From: Salvator merianae
Taxonomy: Eukaryota; Chordata; Lepidosauria; Squamata; Teiidae
DNA: 64,000 nucleotides
Assembly: GCA_003586115.2 (NCBI GenBank)
Contig: QVOM02000034.1
Span: 114,653,571-114,717,570 of the forward strand
Direction of reading: 5' to 3'
The notes under the pieces are model-generated. The model ran no database searches, was not told the origin of the DNA, and saw only the letters and a list, made by a program, of their open reading frames with translations. Both the position numbers and the translations under genes were made by a program. Shown one piece after another: positions 44,879-56,799 of this stretch (position 1 is the first letter of the stretch; each line of letters starts with the position of its first letter).

Positions 44879-46243
44879 TAATGCTTGAAAGAAGCTGATT
44901 ATCTGGACCCATTTCAATTTGACTTCAGGCCCAGGTATGGCATAGAAACTGCCTGGGTTGCCCTGGTTGATGACTTCCAGGAAAGAGACAGGAGGAGTGC
45001 AACCCCACTAGTTCTTCTGGATCTCTTGGCAGCTTTTGATACTATTGACCATGGTATCCTCCTCGAAAGGCTACAAAACTTGGGGGTTGGAGGCAGTACG
45101 TAGCACTGGTTCCATTCCTATCTCCAAGGCCAATCCCAGTGATAGTGGGAGATTCTTACTCGCACCATTAGAACTCACTTGTGGGGCTCCTCAAGAGTCA
45201 ATCTTATCTCCCATGCTCTTTAACATCTATACGAAGCTGCTGGAAGAGGTCATTAGGAGATTTGGAGTGAGGTGTCATCAATATGCATATAACACACAAC
45301 TCTATCTCTCTGTGACATCTGAATCAGGAGAGCTGGTTGAAGTGCTTGACAAGCATCTGGTGGCAGTAATGGTCTGGATGGGGGCCAATAAATTGATGCT
45401 GAATCCAGACAAGATGGAGGTGCTATGTATCACTGGGTCTCAAGTCCATGAAGTTGGGAGGTGGGGTTTTGTACTGGAAGAGACAGGTACAAAATCTAGG
45501 GGTGCTTTTGGACTCTGCATTGATGCTGTAAGCTCAGGTGGAGGCTGTGGCCAAGAGTGCCTATTTCCAACTATGACTGGTCCAACAGCTAAGGTTCCTT
45601 CTAGACACAGATGGTTTGGCCACAGTTATCCATGCTCTGGTAACTTCCGGACTGAACTATGGTAATGCGCTCTACATGGGGCTGCCCTTGAAGAAGGTTC
45701 TGAAGCTGCAGCTGGTGCAAAATGTAGCTGCTAGGCTGCCGACTGAGACAGCTGACCAGATGGACATCACGCTGGTCTTAAAAGAGGTGCATCGGCAGCC
45801 AATTTGCTACCAAACTCAATTCAAGGTGTTAGCCTTAACTTATAAGTCCCTAAGTGACTTGCACCTCAAATATCAAAAGGAACACCTTCTTCCATATGTG
45901 CCTGTGCCTTAAGATCTGTAGGAGAGGCCCTCCTGGTTGTACCACCACACTCAGTAGCAAAAGGGGTGGGCACCCAGGATAGGGGCTTCTCAGTAATGGT
46001 TCCCAGACTAGGGAATAGTCTCCCCCCTGAGGTGCATCATGCACCTTCACTGTATATGTTTACAAAAGCAGTGAAGATGCACTTCTTTGCCCTGGCCTTT
46101 GGCTAAATAAGGAAACAGATTTTCAGACACTGTTATTGTTTTAGTACGTTCATTTTATATTGGTTTCTAATGTTGTAACCTGCCCTGAGACCTTCAGGTA
46201 TAGGGTGGGATAAAAATGCAATTAATTAATTAATTAATTAAAA
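44879..46243 (+). mobile_element. 5'-truncated L2 LINE (reverse transcriptase to tail)
   Basis: It begins within the reverse transcriptase (EADYLDPFQFDF, then GIETAWVALVDDF), followed by LVLLDLLAAFDTIDHGILLE with its catalytic Asp. The GxPQxxILSPMLF block is present. At about 45285 the catalytic box reads YAYNTQLY instead of YADDTQLY, so both Asp are lost. VMVWMGANKLMLNPDKMEVL and LQLVQNVAARLPT follow in other frames. C-terminal blocks (SVMVPRLGNSLPPEV) run to about 46105. The 3' end has the hairpin CTGCCCTGAGACC/GGTATAGGGTGGG and an AATT-repeat tail (46218-46240). Several frame changes; inactive. Confidence 0.93.
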
Positions 46244-46559
46244 ATGTGATACACAAAATTCCATTTCATGCAAATCAAATATGGCTAACCTATGGTTCCT
46301 AGGCATCATCCAGGAAGTAGCCAACCTGCCTTCTGCAGGTTAATCTCTGAATTTAGATAGATAAATCAGCTCTTTTCAAAAAAGCCCTCTCATTGAAGCT
46401 AAAATAAGCTGGTCTCCTGCCCTTTGGAGACTTAACTTTAAAAAAGGAGAAAGATAAATCTTCAAGATTGGAGATTTTATTTGAAAAAATCATGAGTAAG
46501 CTTAGAAGTCATGAAATAAAATAGCAGGTCCTTTCTAGGTAAGTAACTATTTTAAAATG
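46244..46559. other. Unannotated spacer
   Basis: About 315 bases of AT-rich sequence right after the L2 tail; no motif recognised. Confidence 0.4.
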
Positions 46560-46870
46560 ATCAGAGAATGGGAATAAATTGACATTTCTCATATTGAATG
46601 AATGTAACAGTCCTCGCCAAGCATCTATTCTTGGATCTTTGCTTTAAATCATTGTCTTTATAAATGATTAAAATACAAAAAGCAAGGAGTGAGGTTATCA
46701 AATTTGTTGATGACCACCAGAAGAATAAAAGCAAAGAGCGATTTTGCAGACAGTTCTATACAGATATCTCTAGAGTAGATGAGCAGACATTAAATAGCAA
46801 GCACAATGCAGTGTAAACAATTGGAAAACGCTACAGATCAGCATGAGAATATCCTAACCCCTTCTGTGCC
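46560..46870 (+). pseudogene. CR1-type LINE reverse transcriptase scrap
   Basis: Readable with frame changes: RQASILGSLL and FINDL (compare QGSILGPLLF...INDL), then EVIKFVDDHQK, corresponding to the FADDT catalytic box with both Asp still present. This order (GSILG, INDL, ..KFxDDT) is that of CR1/L3-like LINEs. A short old fragment. Confidence 0.6.
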
Positions 46871-48070
46871 ATAAGATTTGAACTGGGTAAACATGAAGTG
46901 TATGATAAGAATCAGCAGTAAGGGGGCTGAAAATAAAACTGTCCACTTCATGCAGTTACCAGTCGGGCTTCCAATAAGCCCATAAGGAATACCTGAGAAA
47001 GAAACATTTATATTGCCTTTGGCCTCCTGAAGATGACATTCAGAAGCTTCATGTAGTCACCTGCCACACAGCCTTTCACACATTCTTTCTCCATTTTTTT
47101 CTAATCCCTTTTCAGAGCCACTTAGGCTACATCCAGACAAACTTAAAGGGCTGCTCCTTGGGAGAACTGGGGATTGTAGATGTCAAGCAGTTTCCCCGTG
47201 CATGCACCTTATCATGGAGAAAAACCTGGAAAAACTGTCCCAGCCTTAGACAGGAATTCATAAGACCATAGTGACACTTCCCTTCAATTGTGTTGGGAGG
47301 GGACAATCTAACCAATTGCATGCGAACAAACAAATCACTGGGGTGGCTCAGTACCTGTAGTGCAGCAATTTCTCTGAGCAGGTGTAAAAACCCATCCAGA
47401 GAAATTATTGTGCTAACAATGCTAAGTCAGGCCATTCTGCTTTGTTTGAATGTATTCTAAGTAGCAATGGCACCCGAGTGGCCTTTTCTAGCCACATGAC
47501 TGAAAGCATGGCCAAACCTCTGACTGTGAGCAGAAGGTCACTTGGACTGCCCCCAATCAGGACATTTTCAGGTGCAACCGGATGCCAGCCCAAAAGTGGA
47601 TTTTTCCATTCTTCCACTGCCGTGCCCCTTCCAGACTTTGAGTTAGGAACTGGCTGTGGCTGAAGTACAGCTGTTTGCCCACTCCAAGCCCTATCCACCT
47701 CTGGCCATATTTATTATTACATTTAGCTGTAGCCTTAAACAAGTGGTCATATCCATAACTGACTACAACAAATTCCATGGAATTTTCTGATGGAACCTTT
47801 TCTCTGCCCACCAATTATTGTCATGAAATATTGTCATTTTGATTTCTGATATTAGCAGAGGAAGAAAAGATTTTTAGTCTTTCAATTTTTTTCCAAACCT
47901 TGCAGTCTTTGAGTTTGTGAATATACACAAGTGTGTACATGAGCATGGCAGTGTTAATGTTTTATTTTGAATTCTTAGGAGTAGTTTGGGGTGTTAAAAT
48001 CAAGAGAAATATTTTGATGGTGAGAAATTCAACAGTGGCATAATGATGTAGAACAGATTCCTCAGTTCTT
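46871..48070. other. Stretch with a possible lone TIR
   Basis: TTAGGCTACATCCAGACAAAC at 47124 resembles the left ends of hAT-like elements in this window, but no right end was found. Frames of 73-97 codons on both strands near 47405-47814 are unsupported. Confidence 0.35.
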
Positions 48071-48593
48071 GGGCCTGTTCACACTTGACATTAGCAAGCT
48101 TCTAGGATGCTTGCTAGTCAAGCACATTTACATCACAAGATGGCTGAAGTGACCGGAAGCAGTCTTCAACTGCTCCCGGTTGCATCTACCACTGGAGCAG
48201 AACACTGTAGTCTGGAACCTTACCGGGAGCTCATAGTGAGCTTCTGGTAAGAGACTGTTCGTACTTACCTTTGGGGTGGTGTCCATCTTGGTGTGAACTG
48301 CTCATTGCCCAGTGTGATCGTGCAATTGCACATGTGTGACCAGCCAATCATGCATATGTGTACCTGCGTGCTGCGCAGGCTTGCCTGTCACCATGGCAGT
48401 GACCGGACATTTCCTGGCCACTGCTGTGGTGAGGATCGGGCACAGCTACCGGTTCATACCATGAACACCGGCATCTGGCTTCTCATCCAGTTTTTGGCCA
48501 TGCAGTGTGGACAGTGTCTGTGCTTCGTGGTAAAGTACTACACTAGCACAGACTAATCAGTCTGTGCTAGCTTAGTAAGTGTGAAAATGGTCC
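48071..48593. mobile_element. TIR element family A, longest clear copy
   Basis: Left end GGGCCTGTTCACACTTGACA and right end TAGTAAGTGTGAAAATGGTCC are inverted repeats. Interior: AACTGCTCCCGGTTGC, the core CACCATGGCAGTGACCGG with GGCCACTGCTGTGGTGAGG, GCCATGCAGTGTGGACAGTG and GTGCTTCGTGG, and a short terminal palindrome GCACAGACTAATCAGTCTGTGC. No protein. Confidence 0.8.
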
Positions 48594-49852
48594 TTGTGTT
48601 TTTTAGTTTTCTTGTGCATTGCCCTTCAGCCAATCAGTCAACATTTGCTGCACCAGCCAGCAGCTTAGATTAGACCCCATCTACAAAGTGCCATCCTATT
48701 CTTTGATCTTATCCTCCCTTCAAGCAATTGTAGAAAGATGGGGCAGAAAGAAAACTTAAGAACAACCTCTACTGCACAAGACACTTTGAGACAGTATCCT
48801 TTATTACTTCTCAGCGATTAGAATAACAATTAGTTTTCCGTTTGCTTGGCCAAACATAGGTGACACGAGCATTCTAAATGCATTTTCCCCAAAAGGCAAA
48901 ACTGAGGCATTTTATTGATCATAAAGGTTTTTAATGCAAACAGAAGAATGCTGAGATAGCAGAACTGTCTGCAGCAGGTTACAGTTTACAGCGATAAACT
49001 TCCCATTCCCTATCAAGCCTTCAATGCTGCCTTCACTATGCAGTCTTTATCTTCACATGCTGACACATGTAATCTAACATTCTCACTTTGCCACAGTAGG
49101 AGCAATTCCTTGACAATTTGATTATGGTTCCCTGTCAGCTCTCACGTGGAATATCTTTTCAGCATTCAGGAACTGAAAAAACATATTTTGATTGTTATGA
49201 TGATAAATTCCGGGGGGGGGGGGGATATGTATGTGACACCCTGCACACAAAGGTATGTGTGAGTGTGCACATACAGAATATAGCACATACAGACTTAACC
49301 ACATCTGCATACGGCATGCTATTTCAAATGGCCACAGGCAACTACATTCATGAGCTGCATGGAATAAAAACAGTATATAATTATCCAGAAAATATAACCA
49401 GGAGGAAAGAGTGTTTAGGGAATAAAAAATGATCACCCTTTCTGCAGCTTCTGTAAAAAGATACACTGCTGGCCTTAGTCTAAATCCTTGAAGATGACAC
49501 CAACCTGCATCACAAACACCAAAAAACATTGGAAAGTGTTCCTATACATAGAGCAAATCCTAATTAGTTTTAAAGATGGTTTCTTCTCCCTCTTCTTATC
49601 CCCATTACTGGTTTATATGCAAGTAATTTTGGACAGAAAAGGCAAAAATACCATAAACCCCTTATAAAAGGTTTCATAATATTAATTTTGTTCACTAATT
49701 AGGTACTCATGTTATGGCAACAAAAACAATTTTGGGCTGCAGCAAAATAAAGTCTTGTATTTAGCATGCAGGAGAACTCTTTTGTTGTTTGTTATTTAAT
49801 TGCAGCTCCTGTTCTGATCAAGGAATCATGCACTAGAAGTGAGTTCTATCCC
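48594..49852. other. Unannotated stretch
   Basis: A G-run lies at 49212-49224. Frames of 104 and 135 codons overlap on opposite strands near 49120-49530; neither shows a motif. Confidence 0.4.
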
Positions 49853-50306
49853 AGGGCCTGTTCACATTCTAGTGCTAGTGAGCATCCAGACACTCTCTAA
49901 CACAGTGGATCTGCATTTTGCGGAGGCCCTAGCAATCAGGAGTATCTGCAGATGCTCCTGATCACTACTAGCTGTGAACAACCAAAACTTGTCCACAGCT
50001 GGACTGGGAACAGGTGGACTGCTCCCAATATGCAGCGTGTGCACCTACTTTAAGGTGCGAATGCTGCAGGCCATGGCACAGCTGTGACTGCACAGTTGCA
50101 CACCACATCCCGAGTCACCATGGGAATGACTGGATGTTTTCATGGTTGCTGTCATGGTGAGTGGCCAGCATTTGCATTGTGAGTGCTGGAAGACCATTTC
50201 TGGGCTGTTCCAGCCCTCACAGTGCAGATGGCCGCTGCACAGTGGGGATTATTCTATCTTAGAATGGGATAATCCTTCCATTCAGAGGTGGCAAGTGCAA
50301 AAGTCC
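49853..50306. mobile_element. TIR element family A, copy
   Basis: Left end AGGGCCTGTTCACATTCTAG, right end GGCAAGTGCAAAAGTCC. Core: CACCATGGGAATGACTGG with TTGCTGTCATGGTGAG. Right part: CACAGTGCAGATGGCC, ATTCTATCTTAGAATGGG. Confidence 0.75.
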
Positions 50307-52465
50307 AAGGTTACTGGAAATCTCTGTTGACAGCTATAGCTTTTGTTTGCTTTTTAGTGTAAAGGCAGGATAACTCGGGATCCATGTAGAAATGGCTGAA
50401 AGTTTTAAATTCCTGCTGCTGCCAGGGTCCCAATCCAGTCTGGGCTTCACATTTGCATGGAGGGACTGAGAGTAATCTGGACAGTGGGAGACAAAGGCTG
50501 CATCTTCATGGGCCTTTTTCTGGACACTATGGTGTCCAGGGTGCAGTGCATACAAATTCCTCTGCCACCATTCAGCCCCTGAGGCCCACCAAGCTACTGT
50601 GGGATCAACCTACTGCTATGTTGAAGTAAAGTAATCTGACGACACTTCTGCAGTGTCTTGACCCCATATGGATGCACAGAAGGGGGATGAAGCAAAGGCC
50701 AAAATGCCAGACCAAATCAGATGTGGGGACAAAGAACCATGGTATAATCCCAGTTGCAGTTCTGGTTCCCCATACACAGACACACGTGTGATCCTAGAGG
50801 GATTTTTACTGCTGCAGTCAGCAGTTTTGCCACAGCTGTGTTCCCTTTGCTGCAACAGGACCTGGGACACATAGCTGAACCTTGGTTGCTCCAGAACTAA
50901 TTGATCAGTTTTTTATGAATCATATGGTATTCTTAGTAGGTGTCTCCAGATATTTAAAAGGAGTATGCAGAAGTGGAAAATGCTTCAATTGGCATTCTAT
51001 CACTTCATTTCCAACATAAAGGATAATAGAATAATCAAATGGCAATAGCATTTTCATTCACTTTGTCTGTTTTAAGGTTTAGGTCAAAACCTCCATCTGG
51101 AAGTTAAGGATGAATAGAAACTTTATGAAGACTCTACTTCCCCTCTGACTGGGTAAGAGGCTGGGAGGGAAAAAGGAAAATGTAGTATGTAAGTCATAAA
51201 ATAACAAATGAATCTGAAAACCAAAGTGAGCACTGCAAACTGTTACATATTGCCTTGACTGAAGAAGCAGCTTAAAATTAGTACAGCTGGATTTGGTCAG
51301 CTGTATTTCCATTTACTGTTATCGCTGGCTACTGAAAGTACAAGATCAGGGGAGTTCCTCAAAATCAGGTACAAGTCATGTAGCAGGGGCACCTGGAACT
51401 GCCAAGTGATAAGACCATGTCTCATATTTTGGTCCTCCATGATCACATCAATTCTCAGACTGAAGCACTTTGGGTAGACAGAAACAAAACACACTGTACA
51501 CTCCAGTTTCCTACCACTGTATACCCACTGTTCCCACTGCTTTGGCCATGTCTGCTTATGCCCACATCTTCAAAATGCCCTCCCATCTGCTGTTTGTGAG
51601 GATCCTACTCTTACAACATACAGGTGACTATTGAAGACCTACTTTTCTACGCAGACATTCCCTGTTTGAGAATTAGTTTCTCCCTGGGCCAGTCAGTTTT
51701 TAATGTGTTGTAACTGCTGTTTTTTTATTTGTTTTTAACACTTGTTTTAGTGTTTTGTAAACCAATTTGAGATTTTCTCTTTAAAAAAATGAGAAGCAAT
51801 GTTAAAAGTCATAAATAAAGAAAAACTTAACCTTTGTCTTACTAAAGCTCGAAAGCTTGGTAGGAGACCCTGCTCTTCATCCCAGATCTAAGGATCATAC
51901 CATCCTTTCAGATTTGAAAAGCAGGTAAATCTGCTGAAGTCCAAAAGGCAGTTGTACTATTCAGAGAAAGAAGCTAGGTGGATGAAATGATAAAGTTGGA
52001 GGTTGCTAGGTGGCCTGTTTGACACACAGTAACCACATAAGTAATGCTTATTGCAATCAGCCTTGGCAATTAAATCTTAGTAAAGTATGACTCCACAAAT
52101 TGTCTGTGAAAATGCAGAGACACTGTCCAAATGCTTGTGGACTTATCAGGCTTATCTGGAATGTCAGTTCAAAGAAAAGTGCCATTTTTAAATAAAAGTA
52201 TCCTTTAAGTTTGGATTCTCTATTTGCTACATCAAAATAAAGGTTAATGTAAAGGTTAGTAAGTATCTGAACTGGTTCATAAAAACATAAAAGCAAATAC
52301 ATTGGGATGACCACAATTCTGCTCCATATAGCAATCAGACAGATAACTCTGGAAACTTATGCTGGCTGGAAAGACTGCTGTATATGTATCATGACTATAC
52401 TTAACAGCTAGGGATTTGTCAAATCATCTTCTGGAATTATCAAAAGATCTTTCGAACAAACTCTT
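50307..52465. other. Unannotated stretch
   Basis: No recognised gene, LINE motif or terminal-repeat pair. An AATAAAG-type end at 51813-51820 follows CTTTAAAAAAATGAGAAGC and could be an old retroposon tail; not assignable. Confidence 0.35.
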
Positions 52466-53288
52466 AGGCTGTGTTCAGACTAGCAATTTTTAAAATCGCC
52501 TGCATGAAAGCAGCGGATAATTCCAGCGCACACAGGAAAAAAATCTTCCACACGCACTTACCAATGAGGCGAATCCCCGAGCTAACGTAACAGCCCACAA
52601 ATGGAGCTGCTCAGTGATTAGCCACTCTCCGCCTCTTTGCTGAAGAGATTTTCCAAACCATTAACTTTTTAACTGACAGGTTTCTGTCTCGAAAAGGGAG
52701 TCCTGGTTTGAACTCCCGGTTCAACTCTCCCTTATTTTCTCCCCCCCCCCCTTATTCTCGGTACAAGGATGCCTCAATGCCTCTGGGAACTGGAGCAGAG
52801 GGCAAGGGAAAACCCCCGCAGTTAAGTACTTGAATAGAAACTGCTTGAAGCTTTTAATGAGATTTGCCAGCACAGGGAGAAAAGGGGAGGGAGAAGATTT
52901 GCCGGTGCGGAGAAACTTTTCAACCCCCTTGCCTTCTGTAGTTAAAAAAGCATGCTGGACTTTAGTAGCTAGGGGCTTTCTCCCAATCCTGATGCTACTG
53001 ATGTCTTTTTTAATCTACAGAAGGCAGGGAATTTGAAAAGTTTCCCGGGCCGGCAAGAGCTCGCTCAGCCCCTCCCTTCTTGTGCTGTTGTCCTGGGGAT
53101 TCCTGCAAGGCTCTGATTGGTTGAAGAGCTTCCCAAGGCGACCTGAAAGCCCGGAAAAGGTGATTATGGACGAGGTGACCCAGGCAGCCTCAGAGAGGCA
53201 CAGAGGCATTTTTTTCAGAGAGCTTTGTGAACACTGCAGCTTCCATGCAACGGGAAGCCAACCATAATAGCCCGTCTGATCACACCCT
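52466..53288. mobile_element. hAT-like element with inner hairpin
   Basis: The left end TAGGCTGTGTTCAGACTAGC and right end GCCCGTCTGATCACACCCTTA are degenerate inverted repeats. Inside, 52885-52951 (AAACTTTTCAACCCC, CTTGCCTTCTGTAGTTAAAAAAG) pairs with 53004-53078 (CTTTTTTAATCTACAGAAGG, TTTGAAAAGTTTCCC), a hairpin of about 65-base arms. No transposase. No clear target duplication (CAAACTCT versus ATCTGGAT). Confidence 0.65.
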
Positions 53289-53769
53289 TAATCTGGATTA
53301 AGAATCCACGTAGTATGCTTCTAAACTTTGTGAATGTGCACATTAGTGCAGTTCTACAGGACCTGCTGGTTCATTCTGTCTACATGAGACAGTGTATGAT
53401 ATGGATTAAGGAGGCCCTTAATCCAGATTACTGGTAGTCTTGATTAATCAGGCTACCAGTGGACCAGCAGCCTGATCTGGAACACAGGAAACATGCGGAT
53501 GCATGCCTCCCATGTTTGGGACTACAGGAGGGATGCCTTTTAGTGTCAGACCATAGCGCATTGCTGAAAATCACCCCCCAGAGACCCCAACGTTAGGAAC
53601 TTTTGTTCCTAGGTGTCACGGGGCGGTCATGCTGTGGGCTGATCTGGATTAGCGTCATCAGTGCAAACAGCACTGATCCAGCTCATGCCCCTCTGCAATC
53701 CAGATCAGTGGGCTGGGCTCATCTGAATCAACTGATCTGGATCTACTGCAGATAGGTGCAGAAAGGACC
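53289..53769. mobile_element. TIR element family B, copy 2
   Basis: The right end GCAGATAGGTGCAGAAAGGACC is present; the left end starts directly at CTTAATCTGGATTAAGAATC, abutting the previous element, with the terminal repeat missing. Blocks shared with 34756-35214: CTACATGAGACAGTGTA, GATTAAGGAGGCCCTTAATC, CCTGATCTGGAACAC, GGAACTTTTGTTCCTAG. Confidence 0.7.
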
Positions 53770-54916
53770 TAAGTACAGCAACTTTTACCACCATAAATTC
53801 CATATGAGACAGCTAAACATTCTATGGAAAGGTAACTTTCCATTGTCAGGCATGAATCAACTTCATTAGCTTTATCCATTGATCACAAGCCCCAGTGTTA
53901 TGAGAGAAGAAAAACCTCTCACTATTCACTTCCTCCTTATTATGCATCAAATACACCACCTCCTAGTTTAATGTCCTGGTTTAACTGTCCAATGCCCTCT
54001 GCATAACCTACCTTCTCACAAAGCAGCCCTGTTTAATATAAAATATAACAGAAACCTGGTAAAGTGTACTATATAGTCTCCATTCCAACTCTCAGCTAAT
54101 TGTGAAGGTTACATTGCCCCTACATATATCTTATCACATTTTGAAGTGTCTCAGGAGGCAGAATGTTTGGTGAAAATTGCCATTTCAGGCAACCTATCAA
54201 AAAGGGGACTTTGTTTTTGCTGTGACTGTCACTATAGTATGACAGCTACATGAAAAGCAGCAGGAGGAATATTACTACAAAGAAGCAATGCAAGATACAA
54301 CAGGGCTATGAGGTTTGTGAAAGAAATATTGAAGAAGAACATCGAAATGGAAAAATGGATTGTCATCCACCCCAAATGAGATAGTTTACAATGTCCTGCA
54401 TCTTCTGATAATTTATATGAATCTAGTAACATATGCACATACCCATTAGACAATCAATCAACCTCGCTAGAAATTCATCAACTCAGCAATGTAGTATTCA
54501 GGCGTACAAGAAGTTATTAAGATGGCATTAATCAAGGAGCTTCCAACTAAAAGTTTAAACTTTGAAAAGAGAATATGTGCCGCCTGCAGTAGCTCCATTG
54601 CTTGGCCCAATCTTTTCAAATCTATTTTAACATCTCAGTAGACCAAAAATCACACTCTGGGGTTGGGGGGGGCATGAGCAAATAAGATGGAGGACACAAT
54701 TCCTTTAGCACTCCAAACTTTGCCAACACCAAAAATGATGCCCGGGATGATACATTACAATACCTTTCTTAGGATTAAGAAGGTGGAGTGCCTGTGTTTT
54801 TTGTTAACTGGGGGCCTTGAACTGTCACAGGCAAGCCAAAATTTTATGCTCTAAAAAAGTACGAGTCACAAGCACACTGTAGGGCACAAAATAAGACAAC
54901 AAAACCAAGAAAAAGC
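53770..54916. other. Unannotated stretch
   Basis: AT-rich; nothing recognised. Confidence 0.4.
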
Positions 54917-56305
54917 CCTGAGACAATGACAACTAGCCTTGCTCCTCAGCCACAGCTATCCCTCCCACAGAAACTCCCGCAGAGTATTATCCAGCAAAAA
55001 GAAGCTCTGAGGCAAGAATGGAAGGTGTCAGTTAAGTCCCTTGACAACCATTTTGCATTAACTGAAGAAAAAATACCTCACTCTCCAACTCTGGTCCTGA
55101 AGCCAAAACCACCACCAGGAAGCTTTTCCACAATTCTATTAAACAAATTGACACCATTTCCACTCTTTGCACTAAGATTTTTAGACTTAAAGGTCAAGTT
55201 ATTGATATGCAGGATTATATGAGATGGAATAGCATTCATTTGAGTGGGGTGTCAGAACACAGTTAGGACACTCATATCTATGATTTCTTACTCAGATGGT
55301 GGTCAGACTATGTCAAGAGAGATTACTTGAAAAATGCACATCTCACTGGAACAAGCTCCAGAACCTCTCAAGCAGTTAGGGACATTCTGATTGCCTCTCA
55401 GACTTTTTAAAGACAGGAACCTAGTATTTAGTCCCAGATACCCTGTTTGATAGGATGAAACAAGTATAGCGGTCAATATGACTCTTAATATACTCACATA
55501 CAATGGTATGAGATCGAATCATGCAATTAAGAAGCAAATAAAAGGTATTCTTTAGAGTAGTAAATACTTGCATAAATCAAAGAAACGAGACCTCATAAAT
55601 ATTTTTAAAGATCAATGGATTAAGAGAATAGCATTTGAGGTCTCTATACTTGGCACCTAAACTGCCCTTTCCGTGTTCAGGGATCCAAGAAACCCAAATG
55701 GGAAATATTTCCTCCTTAAAGGGATACTAGGTAGCTTTCGCTTGACAATAGCCTCCATCTATGCTCTGATGCTGCTCAGTTAAGTTTTCTTCATAACTCA
55801 CTTTAAATATTGTTCTCCTTTGTGCATGGGGAAATTCTCAATGAGGATGACCTGAACCTGGTAACTAATCCTAAACAGAATACTTAAAATGCAGTAAAAA
55901 AAATCTCTGGCATGCAGTCCCTCATACTTAAACTTGGACTAGTTGGCATATTCAGGCATAAAATACTCAGCTAGGCATAACAGGTATTCTAGGACTTCCT
56001 TTTATGTTCTAAATATTTAGCTACCCAAATTACAAATTCCTGTATCAGGTTAACAGGGTTGTTGGATCACACTCTAGTTATGGCATCATTTCGCTTGGCT
56101 TCCATTTGAAAACTCTTAGCCAGATGGCAATTAAACTCTTTATTATTAAATAAATCTACCATAGTAAACAAATTAGAAGAAAAGATAAAACAATGCTTAG
56201 CAATTAAACAACCTTGAAAGGTCAGTCCCACTATTATTTGGGAGGCCTTAAATGTGCCATGTGCAGGCTTTGTAAGTCTTTCTGCCCTACCTCAACATAA
56301 TCTGA
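54917..56305 (+). pseudogene. Old L1 remnant: ORF1 end and ORF2 endonuclease
   Basis: Frame 54926-55222 has LRFLDLKVKL and, just beyond, RWNSIHLSGVSE, matching the L1 ORF1 coiled-coil exit (RxNNxRLxGxxE). Near 55680-55770 RDPRNPNGKYFLLKGIL and LTIASIYA match the endonuclease block (GRYIxVKG..LxNxYAP). At 56230-56290 IIWEALNVPCAGFVSLSAL matches the linker after the endonuclease (xxWEAxKAVxRG). Heavily decayed; continues at 56800 after a TIR element. Confidence 0.75.
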
Positions 56306-56309
56306 CTTT

Positions 56310-56790
56310 GGACCAGAAAGGCCCACTCACTTGGACCACAGTCAGGCATGGTCTGGAACATCCCAAACAGCCCCACACCACCTTCAGAGCTAGCATGAGC
56401 TTCAGGGCTGGTCTCCAAGTGCTCCAAAGGGGTAGGAATGAAAGTTCTTAGCTTTGGAATCCCCAGGGTACCCATTTTGGTGGCATGCTTTGGTGCACCA
56501 CTGAAATAGGTCTCACAGTGGTCTAGAACATGGAAATATGCCTTCTGCATGCCTTCATGTTCTGCACTAGTTTGTGCTGGTATGCCAGTAGTCCTCGATG
56601 TCGGGGGGGGGGGGCTAATCTGGATTACAATAAGTAATCCAGATAAGGCACCCCTGATCTGAATTATGCTCCATCTATGCAGACAGAGCATGCCAGTAAT
56701 GAGGGGGACCTTCTGTATTCCACACTAATGTGCAGAAGGGAGGCCCTTAATTCACTTGGAATACCAGCTAATGCAGTCAGGCCCTGTATG
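56310..56790. mobile_element. TIR element family B, copy 3 (reverse) inside the L1
   Basis: It splits the L1 linker between ..LPQHNLT and the basic region at 56800. Shared with 63060-63834: GGTCTGGAACATCCC, CAGGGCTGGTCTCCAAG, AAAGTTCTTAGC and TGCAGACAGAGCATGC. The right part ACTAATGTGCAGAAGGGAGG-CCCTTAAT is the family B left end reversed. A possible diverged duplication is CTGACTTT/CAGAATTT. Confidence 0.65.
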
Positions 56791-56799
56791 TCAGAATTT

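Noticed and set aside
49118..49529. Overlapping 104- and 135-codon frames on opposite strands
   Set aside because: They overlap one another, cross a G-run and show no domain.
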